Assembly (NCBI RefSeq): GCF_001192835.1
Contig: NZ_DF968182.1
Location: 1,924,345 to 1,988,344, forward strand
Source of the DNA: Lentimicrobium saccharophilum
GTDB taxonomy: Bacteria > Bacteroidota > Bacteroidia > Bacteroidales > Lentimicrobiaceae
Length of the DNA stretch: 64,000 nucleotides
Reading direction: 5' to 3'
Made by a program: the position numbers and the translations under genes. Below, piece by piece: positions 35,628 to 43,013 of this stretch; position 1 is the stretch's first letter, and each line of letters begins with the position of its first letter. The notes below the pieces were generated by a model. It saw nothing but the letters and a program-made list of their open reading frames with translations. It searched no databases and was not told the origin of the DNA.

Positions 35628-36206
35628 TTATTCATTTAATTCAAGTTGTACGAAAACAAGTAGTAATACAAATTTTTGTAAAAAGGGTCTATTAAAATCA
35701 GAGGAATCATACTTTTTTAGTAATCCATTAATTATTACAATCATATTTAATTCAACATTTGGATCATTTACCGCAATTCCATGTATTAATTCATCGTTAA
35801 ATTCTTCTGCTTTAAATTTATCGTGGTACTTTTCAACTACAGGTTTTACTGTCTCATAAAACAGCTTTTGTATTCCATTTTCTGAGTCTAAACCAATGAA
35901 TTCCAGTTCTTTTTTTATTTTTGCTGTCAATGAATCATTAATAATTTTGTTTAGACCTCCTCCATGATCAGGTACAAATTTCAAATAGTTATAATAGATC
36001 AATCCTTTATCTTCATTTTTACTTACAATATGATTTGAACTTAAATAATTCTCAAAGTAAACTTCAAGTTCTTTGTTAAAATTTGAATTATTTATCGTCA
36101 ATCTTTTGTCAATGTTTTCATTTATCTCATTTTCAGCCTTCTCCAAATAAGTTTTTGAAGTACAACTTGCAAGAATAATAGCTATTAAAATCAGCAGTGT
36201 TCTCAT
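35628..36206 (-). CDS. lipoprotein, hypothetical
   Basis: The start at 36206 gives a lipoprotein signal peptide with lipobox (MRTLLILIAIILASC) and lies next to site C12; the longer frame up to 36488 reads through that site and is not used. The 192-residue product is helical (AENEINENIDKRLTI ... KELEVYFENYLSS ... GIQKLFYETVKPVVEKYHDKF) with no family recognised. The stop is 3 bp from the right box of C11. Confidence 0.68.
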   Translation of the reverse strand: MRTLLILIAIILASCTSKTYLEKAENEINENIDKRLTINNSNFNKELEVYFENYLSSNHIVSKNEDKGLIYYNYLKFVPDHGGGLNKIINDSLTAKIKKELEFIGLDSENGIQKLFYETVKPVVEKYHDKFKAEEFNDELIHGIAVNDPNVELNMIVIINGLLKKYDSSDFNRPFLQKFVLLLVFVQLELNE

Positions 36207-36217
36207 TCTTTTAATTT

Positions 36218-36351
36218 GTGCATAACGGTCGAGTGTATGTGCCGTAAGGGTTTGCGGAGCATTTCCCTGACCACTAACATGAAAGTTTGAGCGGGCTAAA
36301 AGGCTTGAATACCCACTGAAACCCTTATGGCATATACACTTTGTTAGCAAC
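36218..36351 (-). repeat. attC-like site C12 (type 4)
   Basis: Left box GTGCATAAC, right box GTTAGCAAC. Arms GAGTGTATGTGCCGTAAGGGTTT / AAACCCTTATGGCATATACAC, with one bulged base on one side, as in attC sites. Confidence 0.87.
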
Positions 36352-36381
36352 TGGCAGATTATAATTTCAATTTCTCTTTTC

Positions 36382-37878
36382 TTACTTGATCTCATTCTGA
36401 AACAATCGTTTTGCCTCATCTTGAAAAGTCTCGGCAGGGGTGAAGTCAATTTTTTTAGGGATGTATTTTGAAGTATCGACAATCCCATTACGATAAAACT
36501 TATCTACAAGATGTTCAAAACCTTCTCGTTGATTATATACAACTTCCATATGCCCCATTGACGGGATAATAACAATTTTACCATTACTCAAGTAAGGATT
36601 TAATTCCATAATGTAATCAGGAGGGCTTGAGAAATCCAGTTCTCCGTTGATTATAAGTGTTTTAGCCTTTATGGTGTCAAGTTGTCGGAATTCAGTTGGA
36701 ATTTGATTGACCGGCCATCCTCCCAATGAAGTTGAATTCCACCAGAATTTTCTTGAAGGGGAGCCAAAAATTGAACCTGTAGGTTCTGAATCATAGCTTT
36801 TCGTTGTATCCAAACCACCACTGACAACTTTATTAATAAAATCACCCCAATACTGTCTTGATGTATCAATAACAGTCTCATCATAACCCAGTGAGATCAA
36901 CGCCAAACCACTGTAATCACCCTTTTCTGCTGCAACGTAAGCATCAAAGAGCGCTGCTGCTGTTTCCGTTTCGTATAACAAATAAAACGAAGCAAGCTTT
37001 AGTTTATCAGGATCAATCCTGATATTTTGCCATTCAATTGGTAACGTTTGAAACACTTTTTTAATTGTTATTAGAATGTCGGGTGATTTTAAAACAGCTT
37101 CAGAATCTGATTTCCATAGAGTGTTGTAATTATTCAGCATCTTGTCAACCATTTCAGGTTCCCAACCCAATAAAAGACGCTCCCTGTTGCTTGCCCCAAT
37201 CATAAGATTGCGATGAATATACTGTGGATAACGCAAACAAGCTATGTATGCAACCTGCGTTCCATAGCTTGTTGAAAAAAGGTTGAAATCCTCATATCCC
37301 AGAGCATTACGTACAGCCTCTATGTCATCAACAACTTCAAGCATATTGTAACCATTTAAATCAATACTTTCCTGTAGAAGAGAATCGTAAGTTCCCCGTA
37401 ATGTTTTTCGCATAGTTATAAGCGAGGCTGGCGAAAGAGGATTATTTATGGTCATAGCTTCTCCAATTCCTTTACATTTCAGCTTAATATCACCATCAAC
37501 ACCCCGATAACCAACATTGATGACATCATTATGAGTGTAGAATACTTCCGGCATCTCTGTCCATAGATTACTTTTTCCTGGTCCACCACCCAATAGGAAA
37601 ATTGGTTTCTCAATTGAGTCATTTCTGGCGTAATGTCTGATGAATGGAATGGTTATGGGTCGTGATTGAGGATTACTTCTGCTCTCAGGTACTAGAATTA
37701 ATCCAAAATCTGCTTTGTTCTTGTAAATGGTACCACTTTTAATGACAAAATCTCCTGAATTTTTTCCCTCCAATTCAGATTTGTCGGGGAAAGGAGAATC
37801 CTGTGCATACAGCCTTGAAATGCTTAATAGCATAATTAACAAGGCTTTGAATATATTTATGCAATACGTATGTTCCAT
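36382..37878 (-). CDS. exported alpha/beta hydrolase (tripeptidyl-aminopeptidase-like)
   Basis: The start at 37878 gives a signal peptide (MEHTYCINIFKALLIMLLSISRLYAQ), 498 residues in all. Hydrolase features are: oxyanion motif PIFLLGGGPGKSN, nucleophile elbow FNLFSTSYGTQVAYIA (S in S-Y-G), acid in LIINGELDFSSPPDY and histidine in PSMGHMEVVYN. The cap domain lies between. The GGGPG and S.SYGT pattern is typical of the proline iminopeptidase/tripeptidyl aminopeptidase branch (S33), though many are esterases. It would act in the periplasm. Single gene of the C12-C13 cassette. Confidence 0.85.
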   Translation of the reverse strand: MEHTYCINIFKALLIMLLSISRLYAQDSPFPDKSELEGKNSGDFVIKSGTIYKNKADFGLILVPESRSNPQSRPITIPFIRHYARNDSIEKPIFLLGGGPGKSNLWTEMPEVFYTHNDVINVGYRGVDGDIKLKCKGIGEAMTINNPLSPASLITMRKTLRGTYDSLLQESIDLNGYNMLEVVDDIEAVRNALGYEDFNLFSTSYGTQVAYIACLRYPQYIHRNLMIGASNRERLLLGWEPEMVDKMLNNYNTLWKSDSEAVLKSPDILITIKKVFQTLPIEWQNIRIDPDKLKLASFYLLYETETAAALFDAYVAAEKGDYSGLALISLGYDETVIDTSRQYWGDFINKVVSGGLDTTKSYDSEPTGSIFGSPSRKFWWNSTSLGGWPVNQIPTEFRQLDTIKAKTLIINGELDFSSPPDYIMELNPYLSNGKIVIIPSMGHMEVVYNQREGFEHLVDKFYRNGIVDTSKYIPKKIDFTPAETFQDEAKRLFQNEIK

Positions 37879-37893
37879 GATTTTTTTCTGCTT

Positions 37894-38028
37894 GTTGCTA
37901 ACGGCCAAGGCTAAACGCTGGCGGGCAGTTTTGAAAATATCTCTTTCCGGCCAGCACAATTTTCAATAAATGTACAATCTTTCTTCATACAACCATACGC
38001 CCGCTCGCGTTTTAGCCTTTGTTAGCAC
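37894..38028 (-). repeat. attC-like site C13 (type 1)
   Basis: Left box GTTGCTAAC, right box GTTAGCAC. Arms CCAAGGCTAAACGCTGGCGGG / CGCCCGCTCGCGTTTTAGCC; identical to C8 from CGCTGG on, different before it. Confidence 0.88.
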
Positions 38029-38539
38029 CTGTGCTTTATCTTTTCATTCTATTTTTAATTTCCTCGAATTCATCAAAAAAAATTTCAATGAGAAAGTATT
38101 CACCACTCCCCTTTGTTTTTATAATCAATCCGCTTGTCTTTCCGTTACCATATTGTATAGATTTGCTTTCTGCTAATTCATAATCTGTATCCAAGATATT
38201 AATTGTCTTTCCTTTGATGAAATTTACTTTTTCTGTACTCAAATTAATTCTTGAATCTTCAAATGTTAACTTCGAAATAACTTTTCCAAATTTCTTAGCT
38301 GCTATAGTTGGAGAAATAATTCCTATAAATACAAATAATAACAGAAAGATGGGAAGGGAAGCCCAAAAGAACAATGAACCTCTCATACTAATGTATGACA
38401 GACACAAATATGCAATAAAGAAGAGAGGAAAACCAATGAATATTTTGAGATTTTCTTTTCTCCTTTTTTTTAATTCATCTAATCCGGCATTATTTAAATA
38501 GTAAATCATTGGGTTTATTTATTAGCATTGGTGCCAACG
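37916..38539. repeat. second duplicated cassette, copy 2
   Basis: Copy of 29902-30525 with offset 8014. It ends in CCAACG where copy 1 has CTAACG, one base from the AAC core, and then continues into a type 1 instead of a type 2 site. Confidence 0.9.
38036..38509 (-). CDS. hypothetical membrane protein with two helices, copy 2
   Basis: Identical 157-residue protein to that at 30022-30495. It keeps the same spacing to both flanking attC-like sites. Confidence 0.65.
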   Translation of the reverse strand: MIYYLNNAGLDELKKRRKENLKIFIGFPLFFIAYLCLSYISMRGSLFFWASLPIFLLLFVFIGIISPTIAAKKFGKVISKLTFEDSRINLSTEKVNFIKGKTINILDTDYELAESKSIQYGNGKTSGLIIKTKGSGEYFLIEIFFDEFEEIKNRMKR

Positions 38540-38665
38540 GTTGAGGCTAAGCGCTGGCGGGCAGTTTTGAAAAAAAACCTTGCCGGCCAGCACAATTTCC
38601 AATAAATGTACAATCTTTCTCCTTACAACCATGCGCCCGATAGCGTTTTAGCCTTTGTTAGCAAC
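38530..38665 (-). repeat. attC-like site C14 (type 1)
   Basis: Left box GGTGCCAAC, right box GTTAGCAAC. Arms GGTTGAGGCTAAGCGCTGG.. / ..GATAGCGTTTTAGCC. Its loop carries AAAAAAACCTTGCCGG where other type 1 sites have ATATCTCTTTCCGG. Confidence 0.87.
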
Positions 38666-38670
38666 CGTAA

Positions 38671-39282
38671 TTATTTCTTTTTCGATGAATTCGACAAAAG
38701 GAAATAACAAGGACAACATGTCTTTAATTCTTTACTGTTTTCTGAATAGTATCGGATAGTTTCACTTCTCGATCCTAAATCTTCCTCTACAACATGGGCT
38801 TTAGTTATGGAATGAAGTTTTATACCATTTGAAAAAATGTTAAATTCACCGGAGTCTAGCATTTGACAAATTAAATCATCATGTAAACTATTAACACTTC
38901 CCAATATTGCACCACTATAATTCGCATCTTTGTCAACAATAATATCAAAGTTTAGAGGGACTGTCAGTTTAATTATTCCGCTGGAGTTGAGATATTCACG
39001 AATGGATTTTATCAATAAAGCTACATTTTCAAGATCTTGTTTAGAGAATGCAGAAGTGTCGAGAGTGGTTTCAAAATTTCTGAGTTGTAAGCTGTCCAAA
39101 TATTTCAGCGACAAACTTTTGCTAAATCGCAAGACAATACCATTAACGCTGTATTCAAGTTCTGTGTCCGGCAATGATTTCGATGATATAATTTTTAGCA
39201 GTTCAATCTTCTTGGTACTCTGGTTCTGTCCAGATGAAAGTAAGGCCAAAAATATTAAAATTGTCAAGATGATCGTTTTCAT
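38671..39282 (-). CDS. exported hypothetical protein
   Basis: The start at 39282 gives a signal peptide (MKTIILTILIFLALLSSGQ); the longer frame to 39420 is a read-through of site C15. The 203-residue product has a central region KYLDSLQLRNFETTLDTSAFSKQDLENVALLIKSIREYLN and a cysteine pair near the end (TCCPCYF). Family not recognised. Single-gene cassette C14-C15. Confidence 0.65.
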   Translation of the reverse strand: MKTIILTILIFLALLSSGQNQSTKKIELLKIISSKSLPDTELEYSVNGIVLRFSKSLSLKYLDSLQLRNFETTLDTSAFSKQDLENVALLIKSIREYLNSSGIIKLTVPLNFDIIVDKDANYSGAILGSVNSLHDDLICQMLDSGEFNIFSNGIKLHSITKAHVVEEDLGSRSETIRYYSENSKELKTCCPCYFLLSNSSKKK

Positions 39283-39288
39283 ATTATG

Positions 39289-39420
39289 GTTGCTAACGGT
39301 GGCGGTATTAAAAGTTGCCGATTGCGGGCGATTTCTTATCAAGGTACACAAAAGTTGAAGCGGGCTGCAACCATTGAATGACCTACCGACCCGGCAATTT
39401 TTTATACCGCTTGTTGCCAC
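39289..39420 (-). repeat. attC-like site C15 (type 3)
   Basis: Left box GTTGCTAAC, right box GTTGCCAC. Arms GGCGGTATTAAAAGTTGCCG / CGGCAATTTTTTATACCGC. The cassette to its right begins GTTGCCACC and ends GGTGGCAAT, complementary except for a mutated core base. Confidence 0.86.
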
Positions 39421-39426
39421 CTGTTG

Positions 39427-39951
39427 TTATTTCAATCTCGTTTTAAATTTCTTTAATTCTTCTTTTGAATAAACACTTCGGTTCAATGCAGTCATTCCTC
39501 CTTCAATCCTAGCATTGACTTGTGGAGCATTTACAAGTTTATTGTCAATTATTAGGCCTAATCGCTTACCAATGGATTTTTCAGTCGCTGTTGCCCATAG
39601 ATTGACATATTCTTTATTAATCCTTATTTCTAATCCAATGTAGTCGGGATATTGTCCTTTAAAATCGGTTTCAAAAAGTTCGATTTTATCAAAGTGGTCT
39701 TTTACTAATATTGGTCTAGGGTCAACAAAATAAAATTCATCAGATTTGTCAAGTTGTCTTTTAAATCCATTGTTTGTTTCAATTATATAATACCAACCAG
39801 AAACTAATATAGAGTCCATTAAAATATGATTATAAACAGAGTCAATATTCACATTAACAACTTTATTATCTGCTTTTCTTAGTCCGCTGCAACTCGAAAA
39901 TGCAATCAAAAAAACAAAAACAATCAGTAAGGTATTTTTTAAATCTCTCAT
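39427..39951 (-). CDS. lipoprotein with SecD P1-like domain
   Basis: A 174-residue lipoprotein (lipobox in FLIAFSSC). The C-terminal half, PDYIGLEIRINKEYVNLWATATEKSIGKRLGLIIDNKLVNAPQVNARIEGGMTALN, follows the pattern of the P1 head region of SecD (L...G...F...T....G..LAI.LDG.V..AP.I...I.GG), here as a free lipoprotein. Similar stand-alone modules occur in Bacteroidota but no function is known to me. The N-terminal 80 residues are not recognised. Its start overlaps the preceding gene by 4 bp. Confidence 0.7.
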   Translation of the reverse strand: MRDLKNTLLIVFVFLIAFSSCSGLRKADNKVVNVNIDSVYNHILMDSILVSGWYYIIETNNGFKRQLDKSDEFYFVDPRPILVKDHFDKIELFETDFKGQYPDYIGLEIRINKEYVNLWATATEKSIGKRLGLIIDNKLVNAPQVNARIEGGMTALNRSVYSKEELKKFKTRLK

Positions 39952-40226
39952 TCTAATGCATTATAAAATTTATCAATCAAGTTCTCACAAATTAATCCAA
40001 ATCTGTTTGGGTTATAGTCTCGGTCAAATCCTTGATATATTAATTTGTCCTTAATTAACTCATCAAGTTCCGAAGCGTTATCTATGTTGTCAAATGTTAT
40101 AATATATTCATTTTCATTAATCTGATTTAATTCGAATAAACTATCAGAATTAGCCGTAATCTCATTGATTACTTCAAGTTCTGGTTTCGAAATTCTAATT
40201 GTTATATGTTTCACAGTGTCTTTCAT
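39948..40226 (-). CDS. small hypothetical protein, partner of the SecD P1-like lipoprotein
   Basis: A 92-residue soluble protein (KDTVKHITIRISKPELEVINEITANSDSLFELNQINENEYIITFDNIDNASELDELIKDKLI). Beta-alpha repeats suggest a ferredoxin-like fold. The 4-bp overlap with the lipoprotein gene shows translational coupling. No signal peptide, no family recognised. Confidence 0.62.
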   Translation of the reverse strand: MKDTVKHITIRISKPELEVINEITANSDSLFELNQINENEYIITFDNIDNASELDELIKDKLIYQGFDRDYNPNRFGLICENLIDKFYNALE

Positions 40227-40235
40227 ACAATTGGT

Positions 40236-40384
40236 GGCAATGGCCAGGCGGATAAGGCGAGTAGCCAGAGAGCTTGCTCTCGATGGCTACGTAAAGCCTT
40301 TAGACGCTATTCGCTTTATCCGCTGTTAGCGGATAGTGCCGAAGGCACGAAAGCGAATAGAGGCTACTGCCTGGCCATTAGCGA
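40236..40384 (-). repeat. core-mutated attC-like site C16 with branched hairpins
   Basis: Left GGCAATGG and right CCATTAGCG occupy the places of the AAC and GTT boxes but both cores carry a compensating C-to-T/G-to-A change (AAT/ATT). The arms AATGGCCAGGC / GCCTGGCCATT pair over 11 bp. Inside are two side hairpins: GTAGCC..GAGAGC/GCTCTC..GGCTAC (40261-40290) and CTATTCGCTTT/AAAGCGAATAG (40308-40360), the latter with ATCCGCT/AGCGGAT and GTGCC/GGCAC nested. Confidence 0.6.
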
Positions 40385-40444
40385 AAATAGCAGAAGTAAA
40401 GCCGTGCAACGGCGATTCTGCGTGCCTTCGGCATTTTCGCTAAC
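40378..40444 (-). repeat. gene-less mini-cassette between C16 and C17
   Basis: A 67-bp unit whose ends TTAGCGAAAAT and ATTTTCGCTAA pair over 11 bp. Inside are GCAGAA/TTCTGC, GCCG/CGGC and GCC-TTC-GGC hairpins. It is bounded like a cassette but has no room for a gene. Confidence 0.55.
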
Positions 40445-40540
40445 GTCCGCGTGTATATACAGTGCAAGCTCAGCCTGCTAAAAGTACTTTAAAAAACTCA
40501 AACCTGCTCAATCGCATTGGATATACACGCTGTTGTACGC
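40438..40540 (-). repeat. attC-like site C17 (type 4)
   Basis: Left box CGCTAAC, right box GTTGTACGC. Arms CGCGTGTATATACAGTGC / GCATTGGATATACACGC with a short loop. The cassette to its right ends GCGTACAAC. Confidence 0.86.
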
Positions 40541-40545
40541 TTTTT

Positions 40546-41145
40546 TCATTTTCTTTTAATCACTTTATATCTTGAAGATGCATACCCTTTGTCAGAAGAA
40601 CCAGCAACTAAAGCAAATGCCCATCTATTCACAGTGTAATCTATTAATAAAAAATCTCCTGATTTTCCGATTCTTGTTCTTTGGAAATTGTATCCGAATA
40701 TCAAGGGAATTAGAGGAATAATAAACCCTTTAGGTCTTAAATAAAAATATCCATTCTTAAATTTTCCACGTATTTTTTTAGTGAAAATGAAGTCATGGTT
40801 ATGATAGAAGCTTACATAAGCTTTTTTCGAGTCAATAAATTCAATCTGAATAAATTTTTCGTTAGGTTCAATTATAGTTCCCAAACTGTCCCTCCAAGAC
40901 AATTCAGGTACAGATAGAAAAAGTTGATTCAATATCGAAAGTCTTTCTAATTCATCGAAGCCATTTCCAGGAGAGTGTTTAAGTTTACCAGATACAGTAT
41001 CATGTTGATTTTCGTAAATGCCATTTAGTAAAGAAAAGTCACTTTTCTCTATATGTTCTATATCATAATATTCAATTCCAACTTTCGAAAGTGGGGTACA
41101 TCCGAATAGAATTAAGATTATTCCTATTAATAGTAGATACTTCAT
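40546..41145 (-). CDS. lipoprotein, hypothetical
   Basis: The start at 41145 gives a lipoprotein signal (MKYLLLIGIILILFGC); the longer frame to 41211 enters the insertion sequence. The 199-residue product has no family I recognise. The end FYLRPKGFIIPLIPLIFGYNFQRTRIGKSGDFLLIDYTVNRWAFALVAGSS is beta-rich and hydrophobic, resembling other small Bacteroidota lipoproteins. Stop is 6 bp from the right box of C17. Confidence 0.66.
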   Translation of the reverse strand: MKYLLLIGIILILFGCTPLSKVGIEYYDIEHIEKSDFSLLNGIYENQHDTVSGKLKHSPGNGFDELERLSILNQLFLSVPELSWRDSLGTIIEPNEKFIQIEFIDSKKAYVSFYHNHDFIFTKKIRGKFKNGYFYLRPKGFIIPLIPLIFGYNFQRTRIGKSGDFLLIDYTVNRWAFALVAGSSDKGYASSRYKVIKRK

Positions 41146-41166
41146 TTTATAAATTGCGTACAACGT

Positions 41167-42878
41167 CAGACTGTCTAAAAACCCCGTATCATCTCCCGAA
41201 AAAAACAGCATAAATTTTCAATAATGAATGTCGTAATAATCCAATAATAAGTTGTACATTTAATGCGTAAACAACACAACTTAAATGAAGTACCAACAAG
41301 GACAGGACAGGGAACAGCTGCATATCTTTCCAATGAGTATGGAAGCTGCCATCAGTTCCGACAATGAGGTGCGGATGATCGAACTGTTTGTGGAAAGCCT
41401 TGATATTAAGTCACTTGGATTCAAGGTTGATCACATGGAGAACGGTCGCCCGGCCTATCACCCCAAGGACTTGCTCAAGCTCTTTCTGTATGGCTATATG
41501 AACAGGATCCGCTCGTCACGTGAGCTGGAGAAGGAAACCAGACGCAACATCGAAGTGATGTGGCTGCTCAAAGGCCTGAACCCCGACCACAACACCATCA
41601 GTAACTTCCGCAGAGATAACCCCAACGCCATTAAAAAAGTGTTCAGAGCAACAGTTGCCCTGGCAAAGCACTTCAACCTGATTGGCGGCAAACTGCTGGC
41701 CGGCGACAGCACCAAACTCAGGGCACAGAACTCCAAGAAAAACAATTTCAACGAAAAGAAAATCCAGCGCCATTTAGATTATATCGAGAATAAACTGGGA
41801 GAATATGAGAAGCAATTAGCTGAAAATGATGGCGATAAAGAAAAAGAGCAAGAACTAAAGCAACAAATTGAAACACAGCAGCAACGCAAGCAATCCTACG
41901 AAAACATCCAGAAGCAGCTGGTAGAAAGCGGTGAAGTTCAGGTTTCAACCTCAGACCCTGAGAGCCGTCAGATGATTACCCGCAACAACATCACCGAAGT
42001 AGCCTACAATGTGCAAACCACAGTGGACGATCAGCACAACATTCCGATTGATTACAAAGTAACCAATGAGAATGATTCAAAAGCCATGGGCGATATGTTG
42101 CGCCGGGCAAAAGTCATTGTTGGAAACAATACATTTACAGCCCTTTACGACAAAGGTTACCACACAGGCAGTGAATTTGAGAAAGCAGCAGAGCTAGGCG
42201 TTGAGGTGTTGGTAGCTATTCCTGCTGTGGCCGCCAATGCACCCGATGAAGCCTACAATGTGGAGCATTTTCGTTATGAAGCAGCAGGAGACTATTATGT
42301 TTGTCCACAGGGATCGGAATTACACACCAATGGCACCTGGTATCAAAGCAAAGCAGCACCTTTTAAACAATACAAAACACCTGACTGTAAAACATGTCCG
42401 GTGAGGGAGTTATGCACTACATCCATCAAGAACGGAAAGATCGTCCAGCGCAATAAATATGTTGAATACATAGAAGCCAACAAGATTCGCATCCAACATA
42501 ACCAGAACTATTACCGCCGACGACAGGCCATTGTGGAACATCCCTATGGCACAATAAAAAGGCAATGGGGCTTCAATTACATCATGACCAAAAAAAGCAT
42601 CAAACGTGCCTCGGCCGATGTAGGATTGGTATTCACGGCCTACAATTTGCGCAGAATTTTGAATATCATTGGAAAAGAAGCACTTAGGTGTTTTCTTGTT
42701 GATTTTTTGATGTATATTGTCGTCTTTTGGGCTTTATTAGAGCATTTTTGGCGCATGCAAAAAAATCAGCTTCAAGTTTCGCTTGAAAAATCAAGTTGTT
42801 TAGAACCTAAGTATTTGTTAATTTAGCAGTGTAAAATTGAAGTAAAATGAGAATTAAAGGAGGTTTTTAGACGGACTG
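41167..42878 (+). mobile_element. IS1182-family insertion sequence (1712 bp)
   Basis: Ends are 17-bp inverted repeats with two mismatches (CAGACTGTCTAAAAACC and, on the other strand, CAGTCCGTCTAAAAACC), flanked by a 4-bp direct repeat ACGT at 41163-41166 and 42879-42882. It carries one intact transposase gene. It lies in the opposite direction to the array and within two bases of the AAC core of site C18. Confidence 0.88.
41285..42826 (+). CDS. IS1182-family DDE transposase
   Basis: A 513-residue transposase. The N-terminal region YQQGQDREQLHIFPMSMEAAI ... NEVRMIELFVESLDIKSLGF ... YHPKDLLKLFLYGYMNRIRSSRELEKE and the section LLAGDSTKLRAQNSKKNNFNEKKIQRHLDYIENKLGEYEKQL are hallmarks of IS1182 family enzymes. 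DDE acids are expected in GDSTK, ALYDKGYHTGSEF and the C-terminal HPYGTIKRQWGFNYIMTK (E not shown in the last, probably VEHPYG). The last 45 residues are hydrophobic and atypical. The gene seems intact, so the element may still be mobile. Confidence 0.92.
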   Translation: MKYQQGQDREQLHIFPMSMEAAISSDNEVRMIELFVESLDIKSLGFKVDHMENGRPAYHPKDLLKLFLYGYMNRIRSSRELEKETRRNIEVMWLLKGLNPDHNTISNFRRDNPNAIKKVFRATVALAKHFNLIGGKLLAGDSTKLRAQNSKKNNFNEKKIQRHLDYIENKLGEYEKQLAENDGDKEKEQELKQQIETQQQRKQSYENIQKQLVESGEVQVSTSDPESRQMITRNNITEVAYNVQTTVDDQHNIPIDYKVTNENDSKAMGDMLRRAKVIVGNNTFTALYDKGYHTGSEFEKAAELGVEVLVAIPAVAANAPDEAYNVEHFRYEAAGDYYVCPQGSELHTNGTWYQSKAAPFKQYKTPDCKTCPVRELCTTSIKNGKIVQRNKYVEYIEANKIRIQHNQNYYRRRQAIVEHPYGTIKRQWGFNYIMTKKSIKRASADVGLVFTAYNLRRILNIIGKEALRCFLVDFLMYIVVFWALLEHFWRMQKNQLQVSLEKSSCLEPKYLLI

Positions 42879-43013
42879 ACGTCCGACGGTATGACCCAGT
42901 TGCCGTGTACATGTGAGTTTCTGTCTAGTTACCGGAAAGTTAGTAAAAATTGTAATTTTTAAATAACCAATTCACCGGCAATTGGTTATACCGTTTGTTG
43001 TAAACCGTACTAC

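Larger units (their letters stand above)
41156..43005 (-). repeat. attC-like site C18 (type 3), split by an IS element
   Basis: The left box GCGTACAAC (41156-41164) and the rest (GTCCGACGGTATGACCCAG at 42881 on, arm CCGGCAATTGGTTATACCG, right box GTTGTAAAC at 42997-43005) are separated by the 1.7-kb IS. Removing the IS and one ACGT copy restores a normal type 3 site. Confidence 0.85.

Noticed and set aside
35628-36488. Longer start for the lipoprotein gene (286 codons)
   Set aside because: The extension translates the whole attC-like site C12; the start at 36206 gives a lipobox.
26894-38665. Repeats regularly spaced like a CRISPR array
   Set aside because: Repeat units are 100-150 bp with inverted arms and enclose whole genes; there are no 20-50 bp spacers and no cas genes.
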